Positions 52,854 through 63,545 of a DNA stretch of 64,000 bases are shown here, piece after piece. The first letter of the stretch is position 1, and each line of letters starts with the position of its first letter. The DNA comes from a bacterium (GTDB taxonomy: Bacteria; Cyanobacteriota; Vampirovibrionia; Gastranaerophilales; Gastranaerophilaceae), in contig JAFUXT010000007.1 of assembly GCA_017470815.1 (NCBI GenBank), positions 1 through 64,000 of the forward strand, in the 5' to 3' direction. The position numbers and the translations under genes were made by a program. The notes below the pieces were generated by a model, which worked only from the letters and a program-made list of their open reading frames with translations, was not told the origin of the DNA and made no database searches.

Positions 52854-54812
52854 ATGAAAAGATTAGGAAAATTAAAAACATTCTTTGGTGTGGCAATGGT
52901 TGCATCAGTTTGTTGTATTCTTTCATCCTTACCAACAAATGCGGCAGGAATGGATGTTTACAATCAGGCCAAATTTGAGCAGGGTGCATCAACGCAACAC
53001 GACAGGAATATGATAAATTTTGACAAAAGCAGTCGTGAAGAAGCAGTTGATTATAACAAATATAATCAAAGACGCTACGGAACAGGAGGAAGCGCAGTTA
53101 CAAACTCTGCGACGCCAAATAATGATTATATGAAAGCAACAATTGATGAAATCGGTACAAAAGGTGTTTACATCAATTCTATTGAGGTTTCTCCGTCTGA
53201 AATTTTATCAAGAGATGAAATTAATGGCGTTATCGGTCAATACGTTGGTAAAAACGTATTTATGAGTGATATTCAGGAAGCAATCAACGGGCTTAACAAA
53301 TTGTATGCCGAAAAAGGCTATGTTACAGCAAGGGCATACTTACCTGAACAAACGGTTTCTAACGGAAACATAAAAATTGAACTTATTGAAAGTAAAATTG
53401 GTAAAGTTACCGTTACAAATAACAGATATACTACAAGTAACTACATCTTAAAGCGTATGCCGGAAAAATCAGGTCAATTATTTGATATTGTTGATTTGGA
53501 AAAAGATGTTTTGGACTTCAACAGATACCACGATGGTGTAAACCTTAGTGCAAACCTTAAAGCAGGTGAAACTCCGGGAACAACGGATATTGAATTGACT
53601 GCACAGGAAACATTTCCATTACACATTATCGGTATGATGGACAACGCAGGTCGTAAATCAACAGGTGTTTTAAGAGGAGGTCCTGCTATCGTTGTAGATT
53701 CTTTGTTCCACCAAAGAGACCAAATGTCAATCGGTTCATACTTCTCAAGAGGTGCAACAAGCCCGTTCTTTGATTACAGTATTCCTGTTAACAAAAAAGA
53801 CGGTCGTGTAGGGTTTTCATTCTCCTCCACATTCTCAAGAGTTGTAAACGGTGGTGAAGTACTTAACAGATTAGGTTTGAGAAGTAACTCTTATGTTTAC
53901 AGTTTGTACTATGACCAACCAATCGTTAGAACAAGAGGCTTTGAATTCAAGACTTACGCAGCAATGAACTATAAGCGTTCAAGAACTTGGTCTAAATATG
54001 ATGATATTTTAGGACCGTACGGCTTTAATAAATTAACTCAGATTACAAGCCTTGATGCAGGTTTCAATTTGAGAAAAGATACAAAATACGGTATTTGGTA
54101 CTTAAACCAAATGGCAAGTATGGCATTTCCTATATTTGATAGTGAATCCTGCTACTTCAAATATTCCGGAAGTATGTTAAGATTACACGATTTCTCTCAC
54201 GGCTTTATCGGTCAATTGAGAGCAAATTACCAAATTATACCTAACAACAAACACATACCTTATATGGACTTGTTCCAAACAGGTGGTTTGGCAACAGTAA
54301 GAGGTTACTCTGAAGGTATAATGATGGGTAAAAACGGATATATGGTCAGTGGTGAATTGATGTTCCCGTTGTTACCAAGAACAATAACCACAAAAGACGG
54401 CAAAACTCATAACTTCATAGGTAATTATATCAAAGGTGCTGTCTTTGCGGATACCGCAGGTGTTTTCCCTGTTCACAGAGAAGATTATCTTGAAAGTTAC
54501 TTTGTTGCATCAATTGGTATGGGTTTAAGAGTTCAATTACCGGGCGATTTAAGTGCGAGATTATATTGGGGCTTCCCATTAGTTAACAACAAGTACGAAA
54601 CTGACAGAAAAATGGGAAGATTCCATTTTGAATTAACAGTAGAACCTGATTTGGACAGACTACTTGCTAAAAGACAGAAGGCTCCTGTTGTAGCACCTCC
54701 ACCAGCACCAGCTCCGGAACCGGAACCGGAACCACCAATGGAATTACCTAATAACTATGATGATGTCAGACACTATGACTACATGTTAGACGGAAGTGCA
54801 ACAGCACTATAA
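52854..54812 (+). CDS. TpsB/FhaC family outer-membrane transporter (two-partner secretion)
   Basis: 652 residues with a signal peptide (ending LPTNAA). A polar N-terminal segment is followed by two POTRA domains (about residues 95-250: YINSIEVSPSEILSRDEING, LYAEKGYVTARAYLPEQ, KIGKVTVTNNRY). The Omp85-type barrel includes the lid-lock signature TVRGYSEG at about residue 482. After the last strand (FHFELTVEP) comes an unusual extra tail: a basic LLAKRQK, a Pro/Glu-rich linker and an acidic-aromatic end (NYDDVRHYDYMLDG). Tails after the final strand are not normal in this family. No TpsA substrate is adjacent. The Shine-Dalgarno is AAAGGTG. Confidence 0.87.
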   Translation: MKRLGKLKTFFGVAMVASVCCILSSLPTNAAGMDVYNQAKFEQGASTQHDRNMINFDKSSREEAVDYNKYNQRRYGTGGSAVTNSATPNNDYMKATIDEIGTKGVYINSIEVSPSEILSRDEINGVIGQYVGKNVFMSDIQEAINGLNKLYAEKGYVTARAYLPEQTVSNGNIKIELIESKIGKVTVTNNRYTTSNYILKRMPEKSGQLFDIVDLEKDVLDFNRYHDGVNLSANLKAGETPGTTDIELTAQETFPLHIIGMMDNAGRKSTGVLRGGPAIVVDSLFHQRDQMSIGSYFSRGATSPFFDYSIPVNKKDGRVGFSFSSTFSRVVNGGEVLNRLGLRSNSYVYSLYYDQPIVRTRGFEFKTYAAMNYKRSRTWSKYDDILGPYGFNKLTQITSLDAGFNLRKDTKYGIWYLNQMASMAFPIFDSESCYFKYSGSMLRLHDFSHGFIGQLRANYQIIPNNKHIPYMDLFQTGGLATVRGYSEGIMMGKNGYMVSGELMFPLLPRTITTKDGKTHNFIGNYIKGAVFADTAGVFPVHREDYLESYFVASIGMGLRVQLPGDLSARLYWGFPLVNNKYETDRKMGRFHFELTVEPDLDRLLAKRQKAPVVAPPPAPAPEPEPEPPMELPNNYDDVRHYDYMLDGSATAL

Positions 54813-54841
54813 TAAAAATAATGTAATATAAAATGATAAAG

Positions 54842-54876
54842 CAAAAGTCGTGATTAAAAGTCACGGCTTTTGTTTT
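54842..54876 (+). terminator. Intrinsic terminator of the TpsB operon
   Basis: CAAAAGTCGTGA (54842-54853) pairs with TCACGGCTTTTG (54861-54872) with one G-T wobble and a short loop, followed by TTTTT. Confidence 0.8.
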
Positions 54877-54900
54877 TGTAAAAGAGATTAAATAAACATA

Positions 54901-54929
54901 TAGACTTTAATTACTTACACTGATACAAT
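54901..54929 (+). promoter_or_regulatory. Promoter of the receiver-domain gene with -10 six bases before ATG
   Basis: TAGACT (54901-54906), a 17-base spacer, and TGATACAAT with TACAAT at 54924-54929; then six bases (ATATTT) and ATG 54936. No Shine-Dalgarno is present, so the mRNA is predicted to be leaderless. Confidence 0.6.
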
Positions 54930-54935
54930 ATATTT

Positions 54936-55316
54936 ATGAAAATCTTAATTGTAGATGATGTTCCGGGATGGATAAGATTTCACCAAAACAATCTTGAATA
55001 TCTGAATATCGAAAATTTAGAAATTGATACTGCAATAAGCGCAAATGAAGCATTAAATAAAGTAGAAGTATCACTCGACGAACCGTATGATGCCATTTTT
55101 ACGGATTTACAAATGGAAAGCAACTATCTGCCAAAACTTGCCGGTGAATGGTTGATTGAACAATTAAAAATATTTGATGAATATAAAAATACTAAAATTA
55201 CTATTATATCAGCATCAGAAAATATTGAACAAATTGCAAAACGACACAAAGTAAATTATTTATCTAAATTCACGGCGAGAAATTCAGATGCCCAAATATA
55301 CAGGCAATTTATCTGA
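54936..55316 (+). CDS. Stand-alone response regulator receiver domain
   Basis: 126 residues, a CheY-like fold without output domain. The acidic pocket is MKILIVDDVPGW (D7, D8), and the phosphorylation site is D in AIFTDLQMES (about residue 53). The switch Thr/Ser lies in ITIISASEN and the conserved Lys in NYLSKF. No histidine kinase is near. A radical SAM gene follows 71 bp downstream on the same strand with its own Shine-Dalgarno; the two may be functionally linked, but this is only context. Confidence 0.85.
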   Translation: MKILIVDDVPGWIRFHQNNLEYLNIENLEIDTAISANEALNKVEVSLDEPYDAIFTDLQMESNYLPKLAGEWLIEQLKIFDEYKNTKITIISASENIEQIAKRHKVNYLSKFTARNSDAQIYRQFI

Positions 55317-55387
55317 CATGTACCTTATCGGGTAATTTATTTTTGACTTTACAGGTTTAATATAAATCTTGTAAAGGAGTATAAAAT

Positions 55388-56245
55388 ATGAATACAACTA
55401 TTCGCAGATCACAAATTGCCACATTAAAAAGTTTTGACAATTTATTTATTGAAATGAGTGCTAAATACTGCAACCAAAAATGCAAAAATTGTTATATAGA
55501 TTTTCCGGAATTTAAAAAAATTAAAGACTTTATAGAAAAAGAAGTAATAGAAAATGCTTTGTCAGAACTCCGAGATACAAATATAAAATATATTTATCTG
55601 ACGGGTGCAGAACCTATGACACATCCGGATTTCAATACAATATTGAGATTATGCTTAAAAAAAACAGATGTCTGCATTTGTACAAACGGCTCATTTATCA
55701 ACGAAAAAAAAGCAAGATTTTTAAAAAAAGTTGAAAATGAATCAAAAAACGAAATTTTTTTCAGAATAAGTCTTGACCACTATGACGAAATAAAAAATGA
55801 TGAAGTAAGATACAGAGGAGCATACAGGCAGGCTGTTTTTGCAATAAAACATCTGCTCAAGTATAATTTTACACCGTTTATAATCGTCACTAATTTTTAT
55901 AGAGAAAATATTGATATACTAAAAAATGAATTTTGCAGATTATTTAGTGAATATAATATTGAACCATCTCAAATAATAATCAACAATTTTTTTGATAAAA
56001 GTATAGCCATTAATGATGATGCCATTACAACAACAAGATGGAACAACCTTGACTGCGAACATGGGAGAACATTAACCTCAAAAGGTATATATGCCTGTCC
56101 GTTTTTATCAGGAGATTATAGAGGCAGGTGCGGGAAAGATTTCAAAGACTATGCGACAAAAATCCCCATTGAAACAAACTACTGCTCAACCTGCATAAAT
56201 AACTCTCATGAAATGTTTTCAGTTAATTTTGAAAATCAGAACTAA
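55388..56245 (+). CDS. Radical SAM protein with C-terminal auxiliary cysteines
   Basis: 285 residues. The radical SAM cluster motif CNQKCKNC (Cx3Cx2C) is at about residues 28-35 after FIEMSAKY. LTGAEPMTHP is the GGE-type SAM motif, and ICTNGSFINEKKARFLKKVE and ISLDHYDEI follow. The C-terminal part has further cysteines (NNLDCEHGRT, YACPFLSG, GRCGKDF, YCSTCINN), suggesting a SPASM or Twitch-like second Fe-S cluster, as in peptide-modifying enzymes. No precursor peptide is visible nearby. GGAG precedes ATG. It ends in a four-base overlap with the convergent PilO-like gene. Confidence 0.82.
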   Translation: MNTTIRRSQIATLKSFDNLFIEMSAKYCNQKCKNCYIDFPEFKKIKDFIEKEVIENALSELRDTNIKYIYLTGAEPMTHPDFNTILRLCLKKTDVCICTNGSFINEKKARFLKKVENESKNEIFFRISLDHYDEIKNDEVRYRGAYRQAVFAIKHLLKYNFTPFIIVTNFYRENIDILKNEFCRLFSEYNIEPSQIIINNFFDKSIAINDDAITTTRWNNLDCEHGRTLTSKGIYACPFLSGDYRGRCGKDFKDYATKIPIETNYCSTCINNSHEMFSVNFENQN

Positions 56246-56838
56246 TTTGCTGAATCTTGAGCATACAGTTTCAATTTAAAATTAATAAGTAATATCTGCT
56301 TATTCTTTTTGTAAGGAACAATTTCAACAGACTGAATATCAAGGAAATGATCATGCTTATATAATTCTTTGAGAAAATCATTATAACTTGTATAAGTTGC
56401 AATCATTTCCATATTCAGACGAGCAGCCTTATATTTACCGCCTGCACCTTTAACAAAAGCATCATCCTGGGGGTCATATTCATATTTAATCGTACGAACC
56501 TTAATTTTATTCGCTCTTATAAGTTGCAAAATTTCAGTAAATTCACCCTGAATAATTGCTTCGGTATTCATACCCGATGCGGCCGGCTTATAAAATGGTT
56601 TACTTTTTGATGCTTCTTCTGCAGTTTTCTTTGCTTCAGCAGCTTCTTCTTTGATATATTTGTCTAATTGAGCTTTTTTTTCGGCAAGCAATTGCTCTTT
56701 GGCTGCGATATCATTTTTGTAGCCAATTATATTCTGAATATTATTAGCAAGTTTCATTCCGATATATATCGTCATAATAAGAGCGACTACAACTATCAAA
56801 ATCGGGACTATAAATTGTTTTAATTTTTCATTATCCAT
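56242..56838 (-). CDS. PilO-like pilus assembly protein
   Basis: 198 residues. One N-terminal membrane helix (FIVPILIVVVALIMTIYIGM), an alanine-rich coiled coil (residues 40-75) and a ferredoxin-like periplasmic domain (EFTEILQLIRANKIKVRTIK, NMEMIATYTSYNDFLKELYK, LDIQSVEIVPYK) are the typical PilO/GspM plan. It follows the PilM-PilN fusion gene by 27 bp, matching pilMNO order. It would dimerise with PilN and link the platform to the PilP-like lipoprotein. Similarity is structural rather than strong, so no symbol is given. Confidence 0.78.
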   Translation of the reverse strand: MDNEKLKQFIVPILIVVVALIMTIYIGMKLANNIQNIIGYKNDIAAKEQLLAEKKAQLDKYIKEEAAEAKKTAEEASKSKPFYKPAASGMNTEAIIQGEFTEILQLIRANKIKVRTIKYEYDPQDDAFVKGAGGKYKAARLNMEMIATYTSYNDFLKELYKHDHFLDIQSVEIVPYKKNKQILLINFKLKLYAQDSAN

Positions 56839-56865
56839 AAAATTATTAAATCCTTTTCCTTATTT

Positions 56866-58533
56866 TTAATTTGTCGGCTGCCCCTGATTGTCAGGATTAT
56901 TCGGATCCTGATTATTATCCTGCCCCACATTTCTCAATGCATTCATAAATGATGATAATTGACCCTCATCCATATTTGTTATCTCAAATGCATAAGGAGC
57001 ACTGCTCAAATTAGATGGACTTTGTATTACTTCATCCAGAGAAGACGATTTCAAATCTAATTTACTTAAACGCAATTTTGATTCAACTAAGGAATCTTTC
57101 AGGTTTTGATAAAATACATAAACATCTTCAACAGTATTTGCATAGCCCTGAACATCAACATAACCGCTATCACCGGTCATAAAATAACTTAAATACAAAT
57201 TCTTTGGAATTGAATCCCCAAGTGCTGCATAAGCCATAATTTTTGTCCGGTTATTTTTTAATACTTTTTGAATTTCTCTATATGGATCAAATCCGGGACC
57301 GCTTTTATTTTGATAGTTCTTTAATTGTGCGGTAATATTGGCTATTTCAGCATCAAGTTCTTCAATCTGACTTTGATATTTTTGACTTATAAATGAAGTT
57401 GAAATCCAACCTAATGACAATGGAATAACAAGAGCGACAAGCATAATCAAACTGTAAAGCATAGCTTTTGGCCTTGTCAAAACAATCGTCTTATCAGCAC
57501 TTATCGGGATTTCTATAATATCATTCCTTGCATACCCCTCAATACAAGTCAAAAAGTTTACATTGACAGGATAAATTGACGGATCAGGAAACATTCCGAG
57601 CAGATGCAACGAAACCTCAGCCTGCTGTTCGGGAATTAGCGATTGTACAATATTTGGAGATAAAGGTTTTTTACGATATTTATTATCCTCTATTACGGTA
57701 ACTCTGTTTGAAAACTGCAAACGCTTTGACAACTCTCTGGCTGAAACTAAATCCGTTTCGGAAATAATAACCAAAGATTGAGCAGACGAACTCATTAATG
57801 CAATCTGTGCAGCATTGTCTATTGCAGAATATATTTCATCACCCTCAAAAGATTTTATAGGCAAAGGTTCTTCATAAAAATCCTGAAGCATTTTACCCTG
57901 AAAACCAAGAAGTTGAAACCCGCTATTATTAACTATCATTAAACTCCAATTTGAAACATCGGAATTCATTTCATTTTCAGCAAAACCGCAACTTATAAGT
58001 CCTTTTAAGTCAGTAAATAAAGAACAGGTTATTTCAATCAAATTTGAACCCATTTCTTTGAACATATTTCTTAAGTTATCCAAAACATCAGACTGAATTG
58101 CTGTATAAAAAATACTTTTTGTATCAGTATTCAAAGATATCGGGGCATCAAACCAATACGGAACAGGGTCGGTTCTTTTGAAAATATAAGTTTGATCGAG
58201 TTCACTAAATACAATATTTTTAATACTTTCATCATCACTTGTAAGAGGAATATTATCCTTATACCCAAACCATATTGTCGGCAAACTTAAGTGAACATTA
58301 CATTTTGACGGGGTAAGATTACATTCTTCAAAAAGTTTTTCAATTTTTGCGCTGAAAATGTCGTAATCTGCAATTTCCCTTATTGATTCATTGTATTCAA
58401 TTGAAGCATACGCATACGTTTTCATAAGTTTTGTATGCGGATCAACAACACCAAGTTCTATACGATTAGTAGCCGAAACGGCAATATAAACCTCTGTCGC
58501 CCCTCCCAATATATTATCTAAAAAATTTGCCAT
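56866..58533 (-). CDS. PilM-PilN fusion protein of the pilus alignment complex
   Basis: 555 residues. Residues 1-330 resemble the actin-like PilM/GspL cytoplasmic domain (LGVVDPHTKLMKTYAYASIE, CNVHLSLPTIWFGYKD, FSELDQTYIFKRT). A membrane helix lies near residues 350-375 (MLYSLIMLVALVIPLSLGWI). Then a coiled coil (QSQIEELDAEIANITAQLKN) and a PilN-like periplasmic domain (DSIPKNLYLSYF, VDVQGYANTVEDVYVFYQNL) follow, with an Asn/Pro/Gln-rich tail. Separate pilM and pilN genes are usual in cyanobacteria; the single-chain form recalls GspL. It probably recruits PilB (pilus operon, 37 kb away) to the secretin. The start has only a weak AGGT site. Confidence 0.78.
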   Translation of the reverse strand: MANFLDNILGGATEVYIAVSATNRIELGVVDPHTKLMKTYAYASIEYNESIREIADYDIFSAKIEKLFEECNLTPSKCNVHLSLPTIWFGYKDNIPLTSDDESIKNIVFSELDQTYIFKRTDPVPYWFDAPISLNTDTKSIFYTAIQSDVLDNLRNMFKEMGSNLIEITCSLFTDLKGLISCGFAENEMNSDVSNWSLMIVNNSGFQLLGFQGKMLQDFYEEPLPIKSFEGDEIYSAIDNAAQIALMSSSAQSLVIISETDLVSARELSKRLQFSNRVTVIEDNKYRKKPLSPNIVQSLIPEQQAEVSLHLLGMFPDPSIYPVNVNFLTCIEGYARNDIIEIPISADKTIVLTRPKAMLYSLIMLVALVIPLSLGWISTSFISQKYQSQIEELDAEIANITAQLKNYQNKSGPGFDPYREIQKVLKNNRTKIMAYAALGDSIPKNLYLSYFMTGDSGYVDVQGYANTVEDVYVFYQNLKDSLVESKLRLSKLDLKSSSLDEVIQSPSNLSSAPYAFEITNMDEGQLSSFMNALRNVGQDNNQDPNNPDNQGQPTN

Positions 58534-58646
58534 ATATAACCTGTAATTTTCTTTACTATAATCCTATTTTTATTATACAATATATTTTAGAAATAAAAAA
58601 ATCTTAACATAAATTTACACCCGGAAAGGATAATATTCTTAAGCAA

Positions 58647-59555
58647 ATGGCAAATATAATCGATAAAATCAAGGCATTAAAAACACAAAAAAATGCAATT
58701 GTATTAGCACACTGTTATCAGCCTGTCGAAGTTGATGAGGTTGCTGATTATGTCGGAGATTCCTTATATTTAAGTCAGGTTGCATCTAAAACTGATGCAG
58801 ACATAATAGTTTTTGCGGGAGTATATTTCATGGCTCAGACTGCAAAACTGTTATCCCCCGATAAAAAAGTTTTATTACCCCAAATCGAAGCAGGATGCCG
58901 AATGGCAGACATGTTAAGTCACAGACAATTAAAAGAATTTATGGCACAACATCCGTCACTTCCGACCGTATGCTATGTAAATTCAACCGCAGAAGTTAAA
59001 GCAGAATGTGACATTTGCTGCACAAGTTCAAATGCCGAAAAAATAGTAAAAAGTCTTGGGAAAAGTAAAGTTTTGTTTGTTCCCGATACTTATTTAGGTA
59101 AATGGGTTGAAAAACAACTTGGCAATGTTGAAGTAATTACATACCCCGGGTTTTGCCCGACTCACCTGCAAATCAGACCGCAAGATATTGAAAATGCGAG
59201 AAAAAAATACCCGGGAGCACTTGTTCTGGCACATCCTGAGTGTCACATGTCAGTATCTTCTATGGCAGATTTTGTCGGCGCAACATCAGGCATAATGAAT
59301 TATGTTTCAAAAAGCAAAAATAAAGAGTTTATTATTGCAACAGAACAGGGTGTTGTGGACAGATTGACAAGGGATTATCCCAACAAAAAAATCATCCCTA
59401 TAAAAAGCAATATAGTTTGTCCGAATATGAAAATGACATCATTAGAAGATATTTTATATGTCCTGGAAACAGAAGAAAATGAGATTTTTGTTGATAAAGA
59501 AACAGCAAAAAGGGCTGTACATTGTCTTAACAGAATGCTTGAGGTTTCAAAATAA
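58647..59555 (+). CDS. nadA: Quinolinate synthase
   Basis: 302 residues. NadA condenses iminoaspartate with dihydroxyacetone phosphate to quinolinate in NAD biosynthesis and needs a [4Fe-4S] cluster. The three cysteine contexts are visible: EAGCRMADM, CDICCTSSNA and HPECHMSV. Other signatures are VLAHCYQPVEVDEVADYVGD, FAGVYFMAQTAKLLSPDKKV and the C-terminal PIKSNIVCPNMKMTSLEDIL. nadB and nadC are not adjacent. It overlaps the next gene as TAATG. Confidence 0.95.
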   Translation: MANIIDKIKALKTQKNAIVLAHCYQPVEVDEVADYVGDSLYLSQVASKTDADIIVFAGVYFMAQTAKLLSPDKKVLLPQIEAGCRMADMLSHRQLKEFMAQHPSLPTVCYVNSTAEVKAECDICCTSSNAEKIVKSLGKSKVLFVPDTYLGKWVEKQLGNVEVITYPGFCPTHLQIRPQDIENARKKYPGALVLAHPECHMSVSSMADFVGATSGIMNYVSKSKNKEFIIATEQGVVDRLTRDYPNKKIIPIKSNIVCPNMKMTSLEDILYVLETEENEIFVDKETAKRAVHCLNRMLEVSK

Positions 59556-60307
59556 TGGGAGATAATTTTGATATAATCTATGGGAAAAATTCCGTTCTTG
59601 AAGCACTAAACGCAGGAAACAGAGAAATAAATAAAATCCTCATTTCAAAAAATATTCATACTGATATAAAAATTGCCAAAATTAAAGAACTTGCACAAAG
59701 TAAGGGTATAATTTTTCAGTTTGTAGGAAAAGAAAAATTTCAACCTTATGAAGAATTTAATCATCAGGGAATAATTGCACAAATTTCGCCGATAAAATAT
59801 ATGGAACTTAATGAATTTATTGAAGAATCAAGCAAAAAAGACGGTTTTGGTTCTCTTGTGATATTAGACGGTGTTGAAGATTCTCACAATTTGGGGGCAA
59901 TAATAAGAACATGTGTCTGTGCAGGAGTTGACGGATTAATTATTCCTTCACGCAGAAATGTTTTAGTCAATTCTGTGGTCGAAAAAATCAGCGCAGGAGC
60001 GATTAATTTTATCCCGATAATAAAAGTCAATAGCCTGATTAACGCAGTTCAAAGACTAAAAGAAAACAACTGGTGGATAATTGCAACTGATGCTTCAGCA
60101 AAAGATAATTACTATGATATAAAATATGATGATATGAATTTTGCAATCATAATGGGAGCAGAACACGCAGGAGTTTCAAAATCATTATTAAAGGCTTCTG
60201 ACTTTACTGTAAAAATCCCTATGCAAAATAACTTTAATTCTCTTAATGTGTCAAATGCTTTGAGTGCAGTAATTTTTGAGACATTAAGACAAAAATTAAA
60301 GAAATAA
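59555..60307 (+). CDS. rlmB: TrmH family rRNA 2'-O-methyltransferase (RlmB type)
   Basis: 250 residues. The N-terminal substrate-binding domain begins DIIYGKNSVLEALNAGNREI. The C-terminal SPOUT (knotted) methyltransferase has LDGVEDSHNLGAIIRTC, IIMGAEHAGVSKSLL and IPMQNNFNSLNVSNA. RlmB methylates G2251 of 23S rRNA; close paralogs act on tRNA, so the exact site is inferred from the best family match. It starts on the last base of the nadA stop and is translationally coupled to it. sigA follows after 40 bp. Confidence 0.88.
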   Translation: MGDNFDIIYGKNSVLEALNAGNREINKILISKNIHTDIKIAKIKELAQSKGIIFQFVGKEKFQPYEEFNHQGIIAQISPIKYMELNEFIEESSKKDGFGSLVILDGVEDSHNLGAIIRTCVCAGVDGLIIPSRRNVLVNSVVEKISAGAINFIPIIKVNSLINAVQRLKENNWWIIATDASAKDNYYDIKYDDMNFAIIMGAEHAGVSKSLLKASDFTVKIPMQNNFNSLNVSNALSAVIFETLRQKLKK

Positions 60308-60347
60308 AATCAATTTCATGCTATTATAGTAATGCAAGAGGAGAAAA

Positions 60348-61364
60348 ATGAGCAAAGAATTTGACAGTTTCGGAATAATTTCCGATGAAATATCGGATGA
60401 AAGCGTTGATTTTCACAAACTTCAACTTGAAAATGAAGATGAAGAACAAGACGGAGAAGATGTATTAAAATCTGTTGAAACACCAAAAGTTCAGGAAAGT
60501 TTGGGATCCGTAAACGCAGACGATAGCGTAAAAATATATTTACGACAAATCGGTAAAATTCCGCTTCTTACAACAGAAGAAGAACTTGAACTTGCAAAAA
60601 AAATTAAAGAGAATGATGATCGTTTTGCAAAAGACCTGCTTGTAAATGCAAATTTAAGACTTGTTGTCAGTATAGCCAAAAAATATATCGGCAGAGGTTT
60701 ATCTTTTTTGGATTTAATTCAGGAAGGTAATGTCGGTTTAATCAAAGCCGCAGGTCGTTTTGATTATAGTAAGGGTTATAAATTTTCAACTTATGCTACA
60801 TGGTGGATTCAGCAATCAATCACAAGAGCAATCGCTGATAAGGCACGAATCATAAGACTACCTATCCACATGATAGATTCAATAAGCAAAATAAGAAAAG
60901 CAACTCTTGATTTAACATCAGAACTCGGCAGAACACCTACAAAACAAGAAATCGCATACAGAATGGGGTTATCCGTTCAAAAATTAACTTCAATTATAAA
61001 ATCTGCGCAATCAACAATCAGCATGGACACTCCGGCAACAAATGACGAAGAATCCTCAAAAATTGCTGATTTTATCGTTGATAATTCAACAATTACACCT
61101 GACAGCCGTGTTTCTCAGGATAATTTGCTTGAAGATATAAGAACAATTCTAAACCAATTAAGCCAAAAAGAGCGTGATGTATTGATATTGCGTTACGGGC
61201 TTGATAATAACGGAGAGAAAAAGACCTTAGATGAAATAGGCTCAAGTTACGGAGTTTCAAGAGAAAGAATTCGTCAAATTGAAACAAGGGCAATTTCTAA
61301 ACTCAAAAAACTTTGTAAAAACGAAAAACTTCGTGACGGTTTAGTTAATTATTTTGCAACATAA
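60348..61364 (+). CDS. rpoD: Primary sigma factor RpoD/SigA
   Basis: 338 residues. An acidic N-terminal part (about 60 residues) precedes region 1.2 ([20 protein letters not shown]). Region 2 ([40 protein letters not shown]) recognises the -10, followed by region 3 ([15 protein letters not shown]) and region 4 with the helix-turn-helix ([20 protein letters not shown]). The short N-terminus without a large non-conserved region is like cyanobacterial SigA. A perfect region 2 sequence suggests a housekeeping factor recognising TATAAT boxes such as those found in this window. GAGGAG precedes ATG. Confidence 0.93.
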   Translation: MSKEFDSFGIISDEISDESVDFHKLQLENEDEEQDGEDVLKSVETPKVQESLGSVNADDSVKIYLRQIGKIPLLTTEEELELAKKIKENDDRFAKDLLVNANLRLVVSIAKKYIGRGLSFLDLIQEGNVGLIKAAGRFDYSKGYKFSTYATWWIQQSITRAIADKARIIRLPIHMIDSISKIRKATLDLTSELGRTPTKQEIAYRMGLSVQKLTSIIKSAQSTISMDTPATNDEESSKIADFIVDNSTITPDSRVSQDNLLEDIRTILNQLSQKERDVLILRYGLDNNGEKKTLDEIGSSYGVSRERIRQIETRAISKLKKLCKNEKLRDGLVNYFAT

Positions 61365-61368
61365 ATTT

Positions 61369-61800
61369 ATGAAAATAAATAGAATACAAAATTATAATAC
61401 AAATTTCGGAGCATTGATATATAAGCCAAAAGCCTCGCAGTATCTTGCGACTCTTGGTCAAAAAGCATTAGCCGAACTCAATGTTGTTGAGAAAAACTTA
61501 TCCGATACAAAATTTTATGATCTCGAAATCAGAGAAAAACCTGTAATCAGACAACCAAACGGGGACAAAATATATTCGCCGTTTAATATAAACAAGTCAG
61601 GCAATTACATGATTATCAGAGGCAAATGCGGTGGTCAATCAGTTTCGGCAAAAATAAAATTTGACAAAAAAAGTGATATGCTTGAAGTTTATAATGATAT
61701 AACTGAAAGCGAAACCCAAATTATGCGAACAGGCAAAATTGTAAAATATTTAGACCGATATGAAAAAGAAAATAAAGTGACCATATATAATTTACCATAA
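61369..61800 (+). CDS. Small unknown protein with N-terminal N-F-G-A motif
   Basis: 143 residues from ATG 61369, four bases after the rpoD stop; no Shine-Dalgarno, so translation is probably coupled. N-terminus MKINRIQNYNTNFGALIYKP, then a helical and a beta-rich part (KIYSPFNINKSGNYMIIRGK, DMLEVYNDITESETQIMRTG). There is no signal peptide, membrane segment or cysteine motif. The polar lead followed by N-F-G and a beta strand resembles the F-x-G proteins at 44.9-45.8 kb. Function unknown. Confidence 0.65.
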   Translation: MKINRIQNYNTNFGALIYKPKASQYLATLGQKALAELNVVEKNLSDTKFYDLEIREKPVIRQPNGDKIYSPFNINKSGNYMIIRGKCGGQSVSAKIKFDKKSDMLEVYNDITESETQIMRTGKIVKYLDRYEKENKVTIYNLP

Positions 61801-61824
61801 TAACATTTCGATTAAGATTTATAA

Positions 61825-61862
61825 AAAAAGAGCGCTAAATAAATATTTAACGCTCTTTTTAT
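61825..61862. terminator. Bidirectional terminator between the small unknown gene and groEL
   Basis: AAAAAGAGCG (61825-61834) pairs with CGCTCTTTTT (61851-61860), extended inwards by TAAAT/ATTTA. There is a T run on both strands, so it serves the convergent rpoD operon and groESL. Confidence 0.82.
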
Positions 61863-61880
61863 TTTATATTATGTACTTAA

Positions 61881-63542
<1,662 letters not shown>

Positions 63543-63545
63543 TTA

